Positions 7,908 to 17,518 of a stretch of DNA of 64,000 nt are shown one piece after another (within the stretch, counting starts at the first letter, position 1; each line of letters starts with the position of its first letter). A program made the position numbers and the translations under genes. The stretch is from positions 1 to 64,000 of IMG/VR virus record IMGVR_UViG_3300048597_000624; one strand, 5' to 3'. The notes beneath the pieces are model-generated. The model searched no databases and had not been told where the DNA came from. It was given only the letters and a program-made list of their open reading frames with translations. Source of the stretch: a virus.

Positions 7908-9500
7908 TTATTTGTTGCCGCTTGGGTCATCGCCGTTTGGCGGCACTAAGTCCAAGCGGCTAGAGCTATCGCCTTTAGTTGGCACACTGTTGGGTTCGCT
8001 TGAGTCGTCGGCTGATTGAGTTGATGCTTTCTCATTGTTCTTGAGCGTTGGCTCCGGGTCGGAAGCTGCGTTCGATACTGGTTTAACCGTATCGTTATTG
8101 CCAGCAGGTATGGTCAATGTTTGCGTCGGATTGTTCGGCTGCGGAGTTTTGCCGACGACAAAAAAAGAGACGAAGGCGGCGAGGATCAGCAACACCAAGC
8201 CGCCTCCATAGAAAATGTCAAGCTTGTGAGAAGAACGGATTTTCCTACGCCCAACAATTGTTGGGCTAGCTGCTCCAATCGCAGTGGCTAATCCCAATTC
8301 TGGCAAACGCGTGCTATAACGCTTCTCGATCTTCAACCCATGCGTAACTGATCCGAGTAAAAGATTGTGGTACCAATGGCGGTCCATCAAGTAAAATGCA
8401 ATCCAGACCGCTGCACCAGCAAGCAACACCAAAGTAGCGAGCGGAATATGAGTTCCCCAAATACCAACCTCTACTTGCTCCTTTACGCTAAACGCGGCAC
8501 CGGCCAAGATAGCTCCGAGAATTGTCAACGCAAAATTGCGGACCTTCATTTCCAGTTCGTTGAAATGCTTTTGAACATCAACGGTAGTTTTCCAAGCATC
8601 CACAACCGTTTCTATTTGGTCCGGTGAGCGGTCAATGTATGGCTCGAAACTAAAGGCAGGCAACACGTCTGCCAGCGACTGGTTTAGAGTCAGTGTGGGC
8701 TTAATCTGGTCTTCGGATAATCCTTTCTCCTTTTCTACCGATGACGCGGTCCAATGCGTCACTCGTCGAAGCAATTCATATTCCGGCCTAGTCTGAGCAA
8801 TCCCGTACTTTGCCCACGCATCGGTGACTTTGGCGTCCTTTGCCATTGAAATATCTTTCATCAAGCTGTCGCCGATATACAGCACCTCCTCCGGTGAAGC
8901 GGCTACGTCCCGAATGATTTGCAGCAGGATCTCTGGGTTTGGCTTCAATTCTCCCTTGGGTGTGTGGCGAGGTACTGTCCGACGAAGCTTGTACTGGCCC
9001 GTTGGATAAATCCGAATTTGTTCAGCGGTCATACCCTGCGGCAAGTCGTGGTCCGCTGGCGAATAGATGTAGTCGAGTAATCGGTCAAGACCCAACTTTC
9101 GCATTCGATAATGCGAGTAGTACGCCATCGACTCGGTGTATCCGGTCAACAAGCATCCTGCGTCCTTTAGCTTCTGGAGCGTTTCCTCAACGTCTGGGAA
9201 AAGAGCAAGCGAATCTTTGCGTGCAGAACGATAAGCATGAATCGCTGAGTCGTATATCTGGGTAATATTTTCGCCGGGGTGTTTTGCCTGAAGTGATTCG
9301 AGTTCTTCAAGGGCGAACGCGTACTCAGACGTACCGTGACGGGTGAAGACTGCCTTGAAGTCGTTCAGCAAGACTTCTTGTTCAATGCCACTTGTTCGGA
9401 TGAGTTCGTCGAGCATCGCCTTGAAGGATTGATGCCAAATGTCCACCCAATCAAATAGGGTGTTGTCCAAATCCAGAATGACGACAGATATGCGTTGCAT
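7908..9500 (-). CDS. HAD-superfamily hydrolase with C-terminal membrane segments
   Basis: A 530-residue two-part protein. Residues 1-250 are a HAD phosphatase: DxD motif in VVILDLDNTLFDW, motif II Thr in LTGYTES, and motif IV in YIGDSLMKDISMAKDAK. After a linker come three hydrophobic stretches (TILGAILAGAAFSV, TLVLLAGAAVWIAFYL, LVLLILAAFVSFFVVGK) and a Pro/Asn/Ser/Asp-rich tail of about 80 residues. It sits in the defence operon with gaps of 22 to 29 bases. A membrane-anchored HAD enzyme here could hydrolyse a nucleotide signal or act as an effector. I have not seen this fusion described in a named system. Confidence 0.8.
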   Translation of the reverse strand: MQRISVVILDLDNTLFDWVDIWHQSFKAMLDELIRTSGIEQEVLLNDFKAVFTRHGTSEYAFALEELESLQAKHPGENITQIYDSAIHAYRSARKDSLALFPDVEETLQKLKDAGCLLTGYTESMAYYSHYRMRKLGLDRLLDYIYSPADHDLPQGMTAEQIRIYPTGQYKLRRTVPRHTPKGELKPNPEILLQIIRDVAASPEEVLYIGDSLMKDISMAKDAKVTDAWAKYGIAQTRPEYELLRRVTHWTASSVEKEKGLSEDQIKPTLTLNQSLADVLPAFSFEPYIDRSPDQIETVVDAWKTTVDVQKHFNELEMKVRNFALTILGAILAGAAFSVKEQVEVGIWGTHIPLATLVLLAGAAVWIAFYLMDRHWYHNLLLGSVTHGLKIEKRYSTRLPELGLATAIGAASPTIVGRRKIRSSHKLDIFYGGGLVLLILAAFVSFFVVGKTPQPNNPTQTLTIPAGNNDTVKPVSNAASDPEPTLKNNEKASTQSADDSSEPNSVPTKGDSSSRLDLVPPNGDDPSGNK

Positions 9501-9522
9501 CGGACTTCTCGTGACGTAGGAG

Positions 9523-10179
9523 CTATCGAGTTGTTATCTGGGTGTGAATGTCTTGTGAGGACGCCTGTTCTGTTCTTTGATTGCTTCGACCAGCCAATTC
9601 GCAGCGAATTGCGTCGATGTTGTAGGGAATGGCTCCTAGATTAAGGAGCGATTGGTTTTCAGGGTCGTCGAAAGTGAAAAGTGGCTTGCCAGCCTTCACA
9701 ACTTCGCGGGCGATGGCCTCAGCCTTGCCGCCGGGCGATGCATGAGGGATGAGCACTGCGGTCGCGATTGCGAAAACGAACTCGTTGCGTGTTTGGGCGT
9801 GTGCTTTCGTAGTTCGTCGAACTGTGTCGGCGAATGGTGACACAAGCAATAGCCTGCCACCATCAATGGCCTTTCGCCAAGCAGCGGGCAACCGCGGTTG
9901 CCTTAGCCCCTTGGCAAAGCAAACGATGATGGGTTGATCGCCACGCAATAGAAAGTCGAGGCACTCTCGTTCCATCGGCGAATGGAAGCCGCCAGTGACA
10001 ACGACTCCGGCGTCTCGCAACTCACGGATCGCGTCAAAGGCCTTGATCACAATGCTTCCGGGACACTGCACGGAACAGATAAGTCCCAGCGACAGACCCT
10101 GGAGAATGCTGTAGTCCCCAACGCCATTTGTGCTTGGGGCATTGTTTAGACGTTCGTGAGGATCGCATTGCCGCGTCAT
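9523..10179 (-). CDS. DprA/Smf-like SLOG-fold protein
   Basis: A 218-residue single-domain protein matching the DprA Rossmann (SLOG) core. It has a GGFHSPMERECLDFLLRG segment near residue 60, IIVCFAKGLR near residue 85, LLLVSPFADTVRR, a QTRNEF segment and LIPHASPGGKAEA near residue 147. Housekeeping DprA loads RecA on incoming single-stranded DNA and is about 350 residues with extra domains, absent here. The ATG overlaps the methyltransferase stop (ATGA), so it is translated with it. A role in DNA or nucleotide sensing for the defence operon is inferred. Confidence 0.8.
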   Translation of the reverse strand: MTRQCDPHERLNNAPSTNGVGDYSILQGLSLGLICSVQCPGSIVIKAFDAIRELRDAGVVVTGGFHSPMERECLDFLLRGDQPIIVCFAKGLRQPRLPAAWRKAIDGGRLLLVSPFADTVRRTTKAHAQTRNEFVFAIATAVLIPHASPGGKAEAIAREVVKAGKPLFTFDDPENQSLLNLGAIPYNIDAIRCELAGRSNQRTEQASSQDIHTQITTR

Positions 10180-13100
10180 TCGTCGTCCTCACTGTCCGCA
10201 CCAACGCGATACTTGATGTCGTAATTGACGACAAAGTCGCTCTCGTCAGGCGTCATATGAAAATGCCTGCCTAGAACGTTGTCGATTTCATCAAGAATGT
10301 GCTTGCTGTACTTCGGGTAAGTACATTGGATACGCAACTCACCCCGGTCCTTGTACCGCATGGCAACTATCTTTGAGTTGCTCCGAACGTCCGTCATCAG
10401 TTCGCGGCAAAGGCGTTGAAGCTCAGCTACGTCTTGCCCTGCTGTAGGCGAGTCGAAATTGAAGCGAGCGAATCCGATGTCACGGCGGTTCAGATTCCTG
10501 CAATCGGAGTAGACGGTAAGGAGCCAGTAGAAGAGCGATGAATTCAGAATCGCTAGAAATGCGTCTCTTTGAGGCTCGGTTGCGAATGTAAGGTCTTTCA
10601 GTTCCGATGGCTCGCGTTTCTTTCCAGCTTCGTCTTTGATTGACGGTACGAAGTCCAGGATCTGCACGAAGTGGCTCAATTTGCGTGTATAATAGATATG
10701 CCACTTGCCAGCACGTTCGTACTCTCCAATAAGTCCTGGCTCTGCTTTGAACTTTGCCAGAATTGACGTTTCGATGGGCGATCCCACCTTTGCCATCGCC
10801 CCGCCCATGTTTAGCAAGGTCGTGTCAATGAACGACAGGCGATGGAACAGAGTCTCTCGTTCGACGGACTGCCATTTATTGTATGTTGTGGAGAACGTGC
10901 TGCGGCTACTGCCCTTTTCATGCAGAATGATGCAAAGTCGAATGTGCTCCAGCCCATCAAATAGTTTGCTCGGTCGGTCATTAAAGTTGCTCACGACTGA
11001 CGAACCTGTTGTGCGTAGAGCTGCCTGCAACGGTTCGTAGCCATCGGTGCATACGGAGGCAACTGGCTGAATCATGCCAACTCGTCCGTTCTCTGCTGAA
11101 ATGTGGAGGCACCGCTCCCAAACGAACGCATATAGATTGCCGCACCCCTCCGTCCTATAGCCACGGATGGTGTAAGCCTTTTTGACTTTCGCATACTCGA
11201 CATACGGCGGGTTCCCAATGATGACATCGAACCCCCCTGTGGCCATTATTCCGTAGAACTCCACAAACCAATGGAAGGGTTCGTGGCTGACCTTCCAATC
11301 TGCGAGGGCTTCTTCGTCGTTCGATTTCGACTTGCGTTTACCGACCGCGACGCCGTATTCGCCTGCAAGATACCGGTCGAGTTGAGCGTCTAGCGTTTGT
11401 AGTCGCCGACGCAATTCTTGCTTGTCCTTAGATGTTACTTTGCCGCCGTGCGTCGTTTGCTGAGCACGAAATTGTTGGAAGCATTTCTCGACAGCGAGTG
11501 AGTCTTCTTCGATTTGGTCGATTTCGTCGGCTGCGAAGCCAAAGGTACCTTTCTGGGATTCCCGCACCTGATCGAGCGAGACGTAGCCGACTAGCGTGTT
11601 GCCTGCACGAATGTTGAAGTCGATGTCCGGTAGCGGTTCAATCTGTTCAGCCGTATCGACTTGGGCAACAAGTTTAAGGAATAGGCGAAGCTTACAAATT
11701 TCGACCGCCTCCTCCATGATGTCCACGCCGAACAGATTGTTGATGATGATGCTCTTGAGTACGAAGTAGCGTTCGCTGGGGTGCTTGGCGGTCTGAGCGA
11801 GCACTTTCTTGAAATCGCTGAATTGTTCCGGGTGGTGAGTCTTGCCAGCCAAGTCCTCAACGAATCGCTCCATACGTTCCAAACAATCGCTGTAGAGACT
11901 TTCCAAGATGCGAAGGGCCGCGAAGAGGAAGGCACCTGACCCGCAAGTGGGGTCGAGCACCGTGACTTTCTGGATCGCCTGCCAGAAGGCTCGAAGTAGC
12001 TCCGGGCCTTCGCTGTTGATGATTGCGTCGCGGGCGAACTGCCAAATGTCGAGATTGAGCGTAATGAGGTCGTTGATCGCGTGGACCTGACCCTGCTGAA
12101 GCTTCTCGCGGAGTTCCAAACAGCGTTGCCGTCGGGCGACGTGTTCACGCCACGTCTCGGTCGGCAAAGCGAATGGTTCGACGGCTGGCTTGTTCCAACC
12201 GTCACGCTTGGCGACATTCTTGATACCTGCTTCAATCTCCTTCGGCAGAGGAAGAATCTTCCCGTCGTCGTCGATGACACCATGCCGAACGGCGGCGTAA
12301 ATGTAGCGGTCAGGATTGTCCCGTAACAGCTTCCAAAGGAAGCTTTCCGGCTTGAATGCGATTGGGCATTTCTTCTCAGCGGCATCGAACAGAAACGGAA
12401 TAATCGTGTTCTTGCTGATGTACTCGGTGATGTCTTCTTTGGTGTAGTACGCCCCCATCTGTTTCTGGTTGATGTACTTCTCGAAGATGTAGCCGACTAC
12501 GTCGGGATTGATCTCGTTGTCGGAACGCAAGGGACGCTCGTCGAGGTGCCAGCGGAACTCATCGAAGAAGTCGAAGAGCTTCTCGAAGGCTTTGTCGGGA
12601 ATGTCGATGTCGGGATTGCGTGCTTCCAGTTCGTGGACTTCAAAGAAGCCGCCGTTCAGGTACGGCACTTTTCCCAAAAGCTTTTCCAGCTCGCGGTCCA
12701 GCTTGCGTTCTTCCGGTGATTTGCCAAGCCCGTCGTGAAAGAGCCGGAGCAGGAAATAGCGATAGAACGTGAGGAATTTATCCTTGCCTTTGTTCTCTCG
12801 GACTTGCTTCATGCGGTTGCGAAGGTATTCCGTGTCGCTGTCGAGAAAGCCCTTCTTCTGAATGAAGTACACGAACATCAAGCGATTAAGCATGATGGAC
12901 GTGTACCATTGGAGGTCGCCTTCGCCTTTAATTCCCTTGATGAATTTCTGAAAGGCGGTGTGCTCGGCTTTGAAGAGTTCGTAGAACTTCTTCGTGACCT
13001 TATCCACATCGAACGCTTTGCGAACGCGGCCAACGGCACTGCTGAGCGTGAATTCTTCCTCTTCTTCAAACGATACAGCGATATTCGCGAGACGCTGAAT

Positions 13101-13490
13101 CAACGGGTCGCCGGATTGGGTTGCATCGTAGCGATGGTCACGGCTCGCCAGCGGCTTACCTGGCTCGCGGCGAACCCATTGCCAAACCTGCTGGCCGCCG
13201 GGTTGGTCGGCATAGATGACGAAATGCTCACGGGCCGTCTTGGTAATTTGGTTGTCGATCTTGAGCCGTGTGGCTCGGTCTGGAATTGAAGAGCAGACGT
13301 AGGCCGCAAAGCCACGCTTTTGGGCAATGGCGTTGAGTTGAATCGTTTGGCCGTCGATAGGAATGGCAAGCTGCCCTTGGTGCTTATCCCAACCCAAGTG
13401 TTCGCGAAAGAGCGTAGCGAAGTCGAACGACTTCAGGCATTTGCGAACGGCGGTGGCGTCGATGTTCATGGGTTGTTGTTCCTTGCTCAT
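10176..13490 (-). CDS. Eco57I/type IIG-like N6-adenine DNA methyltransferase
   Basis: A 1104-residue protein. The SAM-binding motif LDPTCGSGAFLFAALRILE lies near residue 512 and the N6-adenine catalytic motif NPPYVEY near residue 758. A long N-terminal region precedes them, and the C-terminal part is of the kind used for target recognition. Expected role: methylation of host adenines to mark self. I choose the ATG at 13490 because it overlaps the helicase stop as ATGA; an in-frame extension to 13562 lies inside the helicase gene, and Met8 (13469) is possible. No intact PD-(D/E)xK nuclease motif is evident at its N-terminus, so cleavage may be supplied by partners. Confidence 0.9.
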   Translation of the reverse strand: MSKEQQPMNIDATAVRKCLKSFDFATLFREHLGWDKHQGQLAIPIDGQTIQLNAIAQKRGFAAYVCSSIPDRATRLKIDNQITKTAREHFVIYADQPGGQQVWQWVRREPGKPLASRDHRYDATQSGDPLIQRLANIAVSFEEEEEFTLSSAVGRVRKAFDVDKVTKKFYELFKAEHTAFQKFIKGIKGEGDLQWYTSIMLNRLMFVYFIQKKGFLDSDTEYLRNRMKQVRENKGKDKFLTFYRYFLLRLFHDGLGKSPEERKLDRELEKLLGKVPYLNGGFFEVHELEARNPDIDIPDKAFEKLFDFFDEFRWHLDERPLRSDNEINPDVVGYIFEKYINQKQMGAYYTKEDITEYISKNTIIPFLFDAAEKKCPIAFKPESFLWKLLRDNPDRYIYAAVRHGVIDDDGKILPLPKEIEAGIKNVAKRDGWNKPAVEPFALPTETWREHVARRQRCLELREKLQQGQVHAINDLITLNLDIWQFARDAIINSEGPELLRAFWQAIQKVTVLDPTCGSGAFLFAALRILESLYSDCLERMERFVEDLAGKTHHPEQFSDFKKVLAQTAKHPSERYFVLKSIIINNLFGVDIMEEAVEICKLRLFLKLVAQVDTAEQIEPLPDIDFNIRAGNTLVGYVSLDQVRESQKGTFGFAADEIDQIEEDSLAVEKCFQQFRAQQTTHGGKVTSKDKQELRRRLQTLDAQLDRYLAGEYGVAVGKRKSKSNDEEALADWKVSHEPFHWFVEFYGIMATGGFDVIIGNPPYVEYAKVKKAYTIRGYRTEGCGNLYAFVWERCLHISAENGRVGMIQPVASVCTDGYEPLQAALRTTGSSVVSNFNDRPSKLFDGLEHIRLCIILHEKGSSRSTFSTTYNKWQSVERETLFHRLSFIDTTLLNMGGAMAKVGSPIETSILAKFKAEPGLIGEYERAGKWHIYYTRKLSHFVQILDFVPSIKDEAGKKREPSELKDLTFATEPQRDAFLAILNSSLFYWLLTVYSDCRNLNRRDIGFARFNFDSPTAGQDVAELQRLCRELMTDVRSNSKIVAMRYKDRGELRIQCTYPKYSKHILDEIDNVLGRHFHMTPDESDFVVNYDIKYRVGADSEDDE

Positions 13491-16400
13491 TCGGCTTTGC
13501 GTAGCCCGAGTGAGCAGATCACCTGCGGCTCGGCGGTTTCGGAATCCTCGGCCACCCGACACAATCGGGCGTCCTGACGCAAGCCAATCACAAGCTCGAC
13601 GAGTCCGGCGTCGCTGACGCCACTCTTGAGTTGGCGATTCAATGTGTCTGTGGCCGACTGGAGCAGTGGGTACTTGTAGATGTCTTCAATGGCTTTGCTC
13701 AATTCTGGCGTTGCAAACAGCGTCCCCTTCATGTCCTCGGCATAGGCTTTGAGGCGTTCGTAGGTGCGGAAGCGAGCACCGGAAGGACGGCCAAGTTGCC
13801 CGCCAACGGACTTCTCCGTCTCGACGATTAGCTTGACGCCTTTGGCGACCATTTCGTGATGCTTGTCATGGCGGGGAATGGCTGGCGTATCTGGCGAGCA
13901 CTCTGCGGCTTTGATGATGGTGAACTGTGACTCCGTGACGCTTTTGCCCTCGGTGTTGACCCAAGCCAAGGCATCGTTGCCCTCGGCAGTTCGGAGATAA
14001 ACAAGGGCACCTTCGGGCTGGTCTGGAGTCGGCTGATGAGTACGGGCCGAATAGACGACGTTCGGCATGGCTGGAATGATCTTTTCCAATTCTGGATTGC
14101 TGTCGATGGCGTTCTTCCAAACCTGATAGGCATAGGAAGCCAAGTCCACTTCGGTGTCGTCCTCGCCGTCGAGGATGCCGGACTTCTCGTGGTAAAGATT
14201 CCACAACGGCAGGTCGTCCTGTTCGTCATCGAAGAAAGCTTCGTCGGTGCCGACAACTTCGGCATTCTCTTTGAGCCGTTGGCGGACGCGGCCCCGAAGA
14301 TTGATGATTTGTTCGACGCCGTCGGCTGGCAGGAACGAATAGCAAAGGATGGTGTCAGACTGTTGGCCGATGCGGTCCACACGACCGGCCCGTTGAATCA
14401 AGCGAATAATGGCCCACGGCAAGTCGTAGTTGACGATGATGGCACAGTCTTGCAGGTTCTGACCTTCGCTAAGCACGTCTGTTGCCAACACGACGCGAAG
14501 CTCGTTCGCTGGCGTAATCTTGTCACGCTTCTTATTGCTGACCGGACTGAAACGATGGGCGATGGCGGTCGGGTCGTCGGAACCGCCCGTCACACCGGCA
14601 AGCGACGGCACGTGTCGCGATTGAAGCTCACCTGTTAGGTAGTCCACCGTGTCGGCGAATTGAGTGAAGAGCAAGACTTTCTCATTCGGGTGTCGCTTTT
14701 GCAGTAGGTCCAGCAAGGCGATGAGTTTGGCATCACGGGCAGACTCCCAAGGTCCGGAGTCTTTCAAGACTTTCATCAAAGCTTGCCCGTCCTTGAGTAA
14801 GTCTTTTGCTAAGTCGGCTTCAAACAAGGCGGGGCGTAGCCACTTGAAACGTCGGCGATACTGGCTGGCATATCGTTCGTAGATTTCTTTCGCACGCTGC
14901 CTGAAGTCGGCTTCGGTGAGCACGCCTTTCAATTGCTTGGTTGGGTCTGTGTCATCGCCGTCGTCCCCGTCGGCGGCGTCCCATAGGTCACTGTCTTCGT
15001 CATTGGCCCATGTATCGAGCAGGCCCATATCTTGAGTGCCGATAGGAATTGGCAAATCATTCTCGATGGCGTGTAGGACAATGAAGTTGCGGAGCACGTG
15101 CCGTTCAAGCGACAGAATGAACGAGTGACCGCTGCTTTCCAAACGCTTAAAGAGATTGGTCCGGCAGAAACCTTTAAGTCGCGTACCTGCTCGCGAGAGG
15201 TCGGCCAGCACCCGCCCCTCGTCGGGAGTTGGTGGCTTGTGCGGCGACGGCGTTTGGTAGTTGCCGAGTCCATAACGCGGCAACGTGAGTTGGTTGACTG
15301 CCCGGACAACGTCGTCGGCAAACAGGCGAGCGTATTGGTCCTTGGGGTTCTTCGGGTCAATCGGGAATTTGACCGTCTTGGGAACGCGAACCGGAAAGTA
15401 GGACCGAGTCCCATCGGGGAACTCCAAAAACTTTCGATTGGTGGCCGTGTCGAGTTTGGCGTAGTTCTCTTGGATGAAACTGCGAGTGCGACGGACAAGG
15501 TAGAGCCGCATAAGGTCTCGCCAGTCGTCGGCATAAATGCTTTTTTCAAAAGCAGCTAACGAGCGGACCGGGCATTGGTGACGACGAATGAATTCGGTCT
15601 CGCCAAGCTCGCGGAGTAACCGTTCCGGGCGAATTCCAATGTCGTCGCTCTCGTCGATGAACAAGCGAAGCTGATTCGACAGGTCAAGATAGGTTTTGTT
15701 GTAGGGAGTCGCGGAGAGCAGGATGACTCGGCTGTCATTTGAGTTGATGTACTCGGCAATCGAGCGGTAGCGTTTCCCTTCGCGATTGCGAAGGTTGTGG
15801 CTTTCGTCGATTAGCACAAGCCGATAGCGACGCAGGTCGGGCAATTCTCGCTGCACGTTGGTCGCAGAGAGAACTTTGGCCCGTAAACGATATTGCTGCC
15901 GGTAGTCCTCCCACATTGGAACGAGATTCTTCGGACAAATAATGAGCGTTTCGACACCGTGGTCGTCCTCAAAGATCCTCGCCAACGCCGTCGCCATTAG
16001 CGTCTTGCCGAGACCGACAACGTCACCGATCACGACTCCACCACGCTTATTGAGGTGGTGTGCGGCAATCTTGACCGCTGCCTTTTGAAACTCGAAGAGC
16101 GTATTGCCGAAGTCGCTCGGGATGCGAAATTCGGATAGTCCTGCCCGTGCTTCCTGCGACAGGTGGTACGCCATTTTCACGTAGATGTGATGAGGTGGAA
16201 TTGGCTCCGGTCTTGCCCAACTGTTGTTGATGATGTCAACAAGTTCTTTCGAGATGTCGATGCAGAAGCGGTCGTCCCAGCGGTCATTGAACCACTTGGC
16301 TAATTTGTCGCAGGCGTCATGGTCAAGAACGTCGACATTGAGTTCGCCTTGTTTAGCTAGTCCGGCAAACGTCAAGTTGCTGCTTCCCAGATAGCCGGTG

Positions 16401-16861
16401 GTCGGGTTAATTGGGTCTCTGCGAAAATGCAAATAGAGCTTGGCGTGCAAGCTATGTCGTAAGAAGAGTTTAACAACGAGTTTATTGGAGACGATTTGTG
16501 CGGCGAGGCGTCGCAATCCAGCTTCGTCGTCGTTGGTGGGAATTCCGACCATTAACTGGTCGCGAAAATCTTGGGCTAGCTTCCGCTTCAGTACGATGGC
16601 TGTAGCCTGGTCGATCTCGTCCTGACTGTGCAACAAGCTGAGCGAAGAGCGGAGTTGGTCTTGCGGCATCTGCTGCATACCCACAAGCAGTCGGCAGCAT
16701 TTGCCCTCGCCACCGTCCCAACGCTCGACAAGTGAGTCAATTTGTTTCCATCCGCGAAGGTTGAAATAGCCGACGCAGAAGTCCGCACGTTCAGCTAGCT
16801 CCAGTGTTTCGCGGAGTGCCGGAAGCAGCGACCGTTCGATATTGTCGAAAATGCGGGGCAT
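13487..16861 (-). CDS. PLD-nuclease/SNF2-family helicase fusion
   Basis: A 1124-residue protein and first gene of the long operon. Residues 1-200 are a phospholipase-D-type domain with one HxK motif (HSLHAKLYLH, His139/Lys141) and GSSNLTF about 20 residues on. Then follows an SNF2 helicase: Walker A GDVVGLGKTLM near 280, DESHN near 352, and the C-terminal motif QRAGRVDRIGQ near 825. PLD-helicase fusions next to adenine methylases are typical of defence islands and resemble DISARM and type I/III-like restriction machinery. The likely job is ATP-driven DNA translocation with cleavage of unmethylated DNA. One HKD motif implies dimerisation for catalysis. Confidence 0.92.
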   Translation of the reverse strand: MPRIFDNIERSLLPALRETLELAERADFCVGYFNLRGWKQIDSLVERWDGGEGKCCRLLVGMQQMPQDQLRSSLSLLHSQDEIDQATAIVLKRKLAQDFRDQLMVGIPTNDDEAGLRRLAAQIVSNKLVVKLFLRHSLHAKLYLHFRRDPINPTTGYLGSSNLTFAGLAKQGELNVDVLDHDACDKLAKWFNDRWDDRFCIDISKELVDIINNSWARPEPIPPHHIYVKMAYHLSQEARAGLSEFRIPSDFGNTLFEFQKAAVKIAAHHLNKRGGVVIGDVVGLGKTLMATALARIFEDDHGVETLIICPKNLVPMWEDYRQQYRLRAKVLSATNVQRELPDLRRYRLVLIDESHNLRNREGKRYRSIAEYINSNDSRVILLSATPYNKTYLDLSNQLRLFIDESDDIGIRPERLLRELGETEFIRRHQCPVRSLAAFEKSIYADDWRDLMRLYLVRRTRSFIQENYAKLDTATNRKFLEFPDGTRSYFPVRVPKTVKFPIDPKNPKDQYARLFADDVVRAVNQLTLPRYGLGNYQTPSPHKPPTPDEGRVLADLSRAGTRLKGFCRTNLFKRLESSGHSFILSLERHVLRNFIVLHAIENDLPIPIGTQDMGLLDTWANDEDSDLWDAADGDDGDDTDPTKQLKGVLTEADFRQRAKEIYERYASQYRRRFKWLRPALFEADLAKDLLKDGQALMKVLKDSGPWESARDAKLIALLDLLQKRHPNEKVLLFTQFADTVDYLTGELQSRHVPSLAGVTGGSDDPTAIAHRFSPVSNKKRDKITPANELRVVLATDVLSEGQNLQDCAIIVNYDLPWAIIRLIQRAGRVDRIGQQSDTILCYSFLPADGVEQIINLRGRVRQRLKENAEVVGTDEAFFDDEQDDLPLWNLYHEKSGILDGEDDTEVDLASYAYQVWKNAIDSNPELEKIIPAMPNVVYSARTHQPTPDQPEGALVYLRTAEGNDALAWVNTEGKSVTESQFTIIKAAECSPDTPAIPRHDKHHEMVAKGVKLIVETEKSVGGQLGRPSGARFRTYERLKAYAEDMKGTLFATPELSKAIEDIYKYPLLQSATDTLNRQLKSGVSDAGLVELVIGLRQDARLCRVAEDSETAEPQVICSLGLRKAE

Positions 16862-16938
16862 TGAAAGTTATCCCATTGAGCAATCGTCAGGCTGCGAACA
16901 GACGTAATTAGGTGGTGAGGGTTGTCTATATGCTTTGG

Positions 16939-17205
16939 TCAGCGTGGCTTCGGTCTTCGCCGGGACGGCGAGTTGAGTTTCTTACGAATTCGCTCCAGCT
17001 CACTCCGACTGAAGAGCCGATAGTTGTTGACCGGGTGCCGGTACTCGGCGATTTTGCCGTCGCGGCCCCAATTGCGGATTGTGTTCGGTGATACGCCGAG
17101 TAGGTCGGCGGCCTCGTTGACCAACAGGTAATCGTTTGTTGAAGGCACGGGTGCGTCTTCCGTGGTCGCATGGGACGGACTGCAAGCGTGTAGAAACCTT
17201 ACCAA
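16939..17205 (-). CDS. MerR/excisionase-like helix-turn-helix protein
   Basis: A protein of up to 88 residues with a MerR-type HTH: YLLVNEAADLLGVSPNTIR, then NWGRDGKIAEYRHPVNNYR, and a basic tail. The frame opens with TTG at 17205; a start nearer VPSTNDYLLV would remove about 20 residues. It lies 77 bases upstream of the helicase and on the same strand, so it may regulate the defence operon. A recombination directionality factor for the neighbouring integrases is the alternative. Confidence 0.75.
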   Translation of the reverse strand: MVRFLHACSPSHATTEDAPVPSTNDYLLVNEAADLLGVSPNTIRNWGRDGKIAEYRHPVNNYRLFSRSELERIRKKLNSPSRRRPKPR

Positions 17206-17518
17206 AGCTCGACAACGATTAAAAGCACCTGCCGAAGTGCAGTTTTGGTAAAAGGCAATTGCTTTCTAGGCGGCAGAAGGCGGGCGGCGATGCAGCCGGA
17301 ACACTCCGCGACCGCCAGCGAGCCGAGTGACAGGTTTCCCCTGGCACGTCGTTGCTTTCGGTCGCATCCGTCACCGGCTGCCGTTGCTCGGTCTGGAAGG
17401 GAAGCAATCCCGACGACGGACTGTAGCTTCCCAGCAGAGCAGTCGGAGATTAGAATCAGGATGTTTCGCGGTCGTCACTCGCGGTCTGTAGATTTGTGGA
17501 CGGCCAGCGGCAACGGTC
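17206..17518. other. Intergenic region between the defence island and tRNA-Gly
   Basis: No credible gene is seen here. TTACCAAA (about 17197) and TTTTGGTAA (about 17243) form an inverted repeat spanning the start of the HTH gene. A GCAC...GTGC stem lies between them, so this is the likely control region of that gene. The remainder is GC-rich without clear -10/-35 elements. Confidence 0.4.

Noticed and set aside
4085-16861. Canonical BREX or DISARM
   Set aside because: PglZ, BrxC and BrxL are absent, and there is no DUF1998 protein, so neither definition is met despite similar helicase and methylase parts.
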